Below, piece after piece: positions 6,059-7,290 of a stretch of 7,290 nucleotides of DNA. The first letter of the stretch is position 1, and every line of letters starts with the position of its first letter. A program made the position numbers and the translations under genes. Under the pieces are notes generated by a model. The model made no database searches and was not told where the DNA came from. It saw only the letters and a list, made by a program, of their open reading frames with translations. The DNA is from an uncultured Bacilli bacterium (GTDB lineage: Bacteria; Bacillota_I; Bacilli_A; RF39; UBA660): NCBI GenBank assembly GCA_944329505.1, contig CALVIJ010000045.1, forward strand, positions 1 to 7,290. Direction: 5' to 3'.

Positions 6059-6358
6059 CTATTCACTTATTCTAACATTAACTCCATCAACGTTCTTATA
6101 AAGCCTTTTTTTATTCTTCGACATCTTTTTAACAATTTCATCTTCTAAATCAAAACCTAACATTTCAGATAATCCCATCAAATATATAGCAATATCCGCA
6201 AGTTCTTCATTTAAGTCATCTTTCTTTTTATTATAAGCCTCAAAAGCCTCACCAACTTCTCCATAAAGTAAGCAAAATTCTTTCTCAATATTCGTTGTAT
6301 TAAATCCTTTATTAAGTTTATTTTGCCATATTTCTTTCTGCATTTCCTTTAAATTCAT
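6059..6358 (-). CDS. MazG-like nucleotide pyrophosphohydrolase
   Basis: A 99-residue all-alpha protein of the MazG/NTP-PPase type. The metal-binding signature is complete: E34xxE37 in GEVGEA, then E52xxD55 in EELADIAIYL. Proteins of this fold hydrolyse nucleoside triphosphates to the monophosphate and pyrophosphate, often as house-cleaning enzymes that remove non-canonical or damaged (d)NTPs. The exact nucleotide cannot be told from the sequence. The length fits the single-domain MazG-like families, not full-length MazG. ATG at 6358 is chosen because AAGGAG (6373-6368) sits 9 nt upstream and the promoter lies just before that. A longer frame exists only through a TTG at 6409 inside the promoter. 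The next gene, a uracil-DNA glycosylase homologue, starts 84 nt downstream with no terminator between, so the two are probably cotranscribed. Confidence 0.85.
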   Translation of the reverse strand: MNLKEMQKEIWQNKLNKGFNTTNIEKEFCLLYGEVGEAFEAYNKKKDDLNEELADIAIYLMGLSEMLGFDLEDEIVKKMSKNKKRLYKNVDGVNVRISE

Positions 6359-6385
6359 AACTATCATCTCCTTAATACCATTTTT

Positions 6386-6414
6386 ATTATAACCACCAAT
6401 TCTTACCAAATCAA
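6386..6414 (-). promoter_or_regulatory. Sigma-A type promoter of the mazG-like/SMUG2 operon
   Basis: On the minus strand TTGATT (6414-6409) and a perfect TATAAT (6391-6386) are separated by exactly 17 bp. Transcription would start a few bases downstream, about 20 nt before the ribosome binding site at 6373-6368. The site lies just after the upstream terminator, as expected for the head of a new transcription unit. It also argues against a start at the in-frame TTG at 6409, which would fall inside the promoter. Confidence 0.65.
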
Positions 6415-6433
6415 CCCTAAATCAATCATAACT

Positions 6434-6461
6434 AAAAAGACATGTAAAACCCACATGTCTT
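6434..6461 (-). terminator. Intrinsic terminator after the metallophosphoesterase gene
   Basis: Read on the minus strand, AAGACATGT, a 7-nt loop GGGTTTT and ACATGTCTT form a perfect 9-bp stem followed by further T residues. It begins one base after the metallophosphoesterase stop codon. The T tract is short, five Ts of which two belong to the stem, so some readthrough is possible. Confidence 0.65.
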
Positions 6462-6462
6462 C

Positions 6463-7281
6463 TTAATACCATTTTTTATTTATCCTAATTTCATCTTTAT
6501 GACTAAGGGTAACTACATCCATTTGCATAGGACACAAATGATTAAATGGATGTAATAACTTAGGTGCACAATCCTGAATTTTAACTACCCCACCAGTAAT
6601 TAAAATGTGATTATTACCTAATTTTCTAAGTCCTCTAACATCTTTAGGGAAAAATGTTTTTTTAGGACTAATTACCCCTCTTCTAAAGTTTCCAAAGCCG
6701 AAAGGCACACACCCATCATGAGTATGACCACATATAATCAAATCATAATTCTTTAATAAGCTTTTGCACCTCTCATCATAACTAAATTCCGGAGAATGAA
6801 TAAGTGCGATTGTTGGTAACTTCTTATTAACATTCTTATAAAGCATATCATGACTTTTAAAATCATCGTAGAAAGCTTTAAAATCATATTTTTTCTTACT
6901 ATAATATTCTTTAGTTTCAGTATAACCCATAAATAAAATATTATTATCAGAGTAAACACTATTATCTAATAATGTCACACCTTTAATATTTCTAATAACA
7001 CTACTAACTTCTTTTATATGATTACTATGATTTTTTCGATGGATATAATCATGATTACCTAAAATGACAAAAGTTTTAGAAATACTAGTCGATGTCTCAA
7101 GTAAATCCTTAAGTTTTGTAACAGAACTAGTATTATTTAACTCCTCAACTCTATCTATCAAATCACCAACAAAAACGATATAATCAGCTTTCTCTTTCAA
7201 AATCTGTTTTTTCAACAATTCAATTTTCTTAAAACTGACCATATCACTAATATGAACATCACCAATTACTAAAATTTTCAA
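6463..7281 (-). CDS. Calcineurin-like metallophosphoesterase
   Basis: This 272-residue protein has the full motif set of the calcineurin-like metallophosphoesterase family: GDVH (D8, H10), GDLIDR at 39-44, GNHDY at 75-79, a histidine in IHSPE (H162) and GHTHDG at 185-190. These residues bind two metal ions that catalyse phosphoester hydrolysis. There is no signal peptide or membrane segment, so it is probably cytoplasmic. The substrate cannot be read from the sequence; relatives act on cyclic nucleotides, nucleotides or other phosphoesters. The start is taken as TTG at 7281 because MKILVIGDVH is the usual N-terminus of the family. However, no ribosome binding site is visible and the frame stays open to the window edge, so the true start could lie outside. 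A hairpin terminator follows the stop directly, separating it from the next gene. Confidence 0.88.
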   Translation of the reverse strand: MKILVIGDVHISDMVSFKKIELLKKQILKEKADYIVFVGDLIDRVEELNNTSSVTKLKDLLETSTSISKTFVILGNHDYIHRKNHSNHIKEVSSVIRNIKGVTLLDNSVYSDNNILFMGYTETKEYYSKKKYDFKAFYDDFKSHDMLYKNVNKKLPTIALIHSPEFSYDERCKSLLKNYDLIICGHTHDGCVPFGFGNFRRGVISPKKTFFPKDVRGLRKLGNNHILITGGVVKIQDCAPKLLHPFNHLCPMQMDVVTLSHKDEIRINKKWY

Positions 7282-7290
7282 ATCATCTTT

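Noticed and set aside
6753..6959. Minus-strand frame within the metallophosphoesterase gene
   Set aside because: Out-of-frame shadow of the metallophosphoesterase; hydrophobic content comes from AT-rich codons.

Overview
The window is very AT-rich. Genes carry strong AGGAGG-type ribosome binding sites and use TAA, TAG and TGA as stops, with TGG for tryptophan. This fits a low-GC Bacillota chromosome (Bacilli/Erysipelotrichia/Clostridia-like) under the standard bacterial code; I cannot name a species. Every supported gene lies on the minus strand, so the window is read here from right to left.

Right part (7290-4794): a calcineurin-like metallophosphoesterase ends at a hairpin terminator. A good promoter (TTGATT-17 bp-TATAAT) then starts a small operon: a MazG-like nucleotide pyrophosphohydrolase, a SMUG2/DUF4918-type uracil-DNA glycosylase homologue, and a frameshifted gene ending in a nucleoside 2-deoxyribosyltransferase-like domain. 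The operon closes with a clear intrinsic terminator. All three families deal with non-canonical nucleotides, nucleosides or bases, so it reads as a nucleotide-pool/uracil sanitation operon whose last gene looks broken.

Middle (4793-4343): about 450 bp without a long gene. It holds a short relic whose translation contains VVVDAGHGG (start of an Amidase_3 domain), a 16-bp perfect palindrome, a TTGACA promoter candidate, a 39-codon small ORF with a ribosome binding site, and two tandem imperfect repeats. Each repeat folds into a hairpin carrying the same loop sequence, AGCATAA. The second hairpin is followed by U7 and ends just before the ribosome binding site of the next gene, so it looks like a terminator or attenuator.

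Left part (4342-132): a short RelA/SpoT-type protein (hydrolase, synthetase and TGS domains, no C-terminal regulatory part), then cysD and a cysN-cysC fusion. CysD/CysN make adenosine 5'-phosphosulfate from ATP and sulfate with GTP hydrolysis, and the CysC part phosphorylates it to PAPS. The Rel protein keeps its hydrolase residues, but the conserved synthetase glutamate is glutamine, and two conserved TGS histidines are asparagine. It is predicted to be a hydrolase rather than a ribosome-responsive synthetase. The joining of this Rel-like hydrolase to a PAPS-forming operon, behind a structured leader, is the most unusual arrangement in the window.
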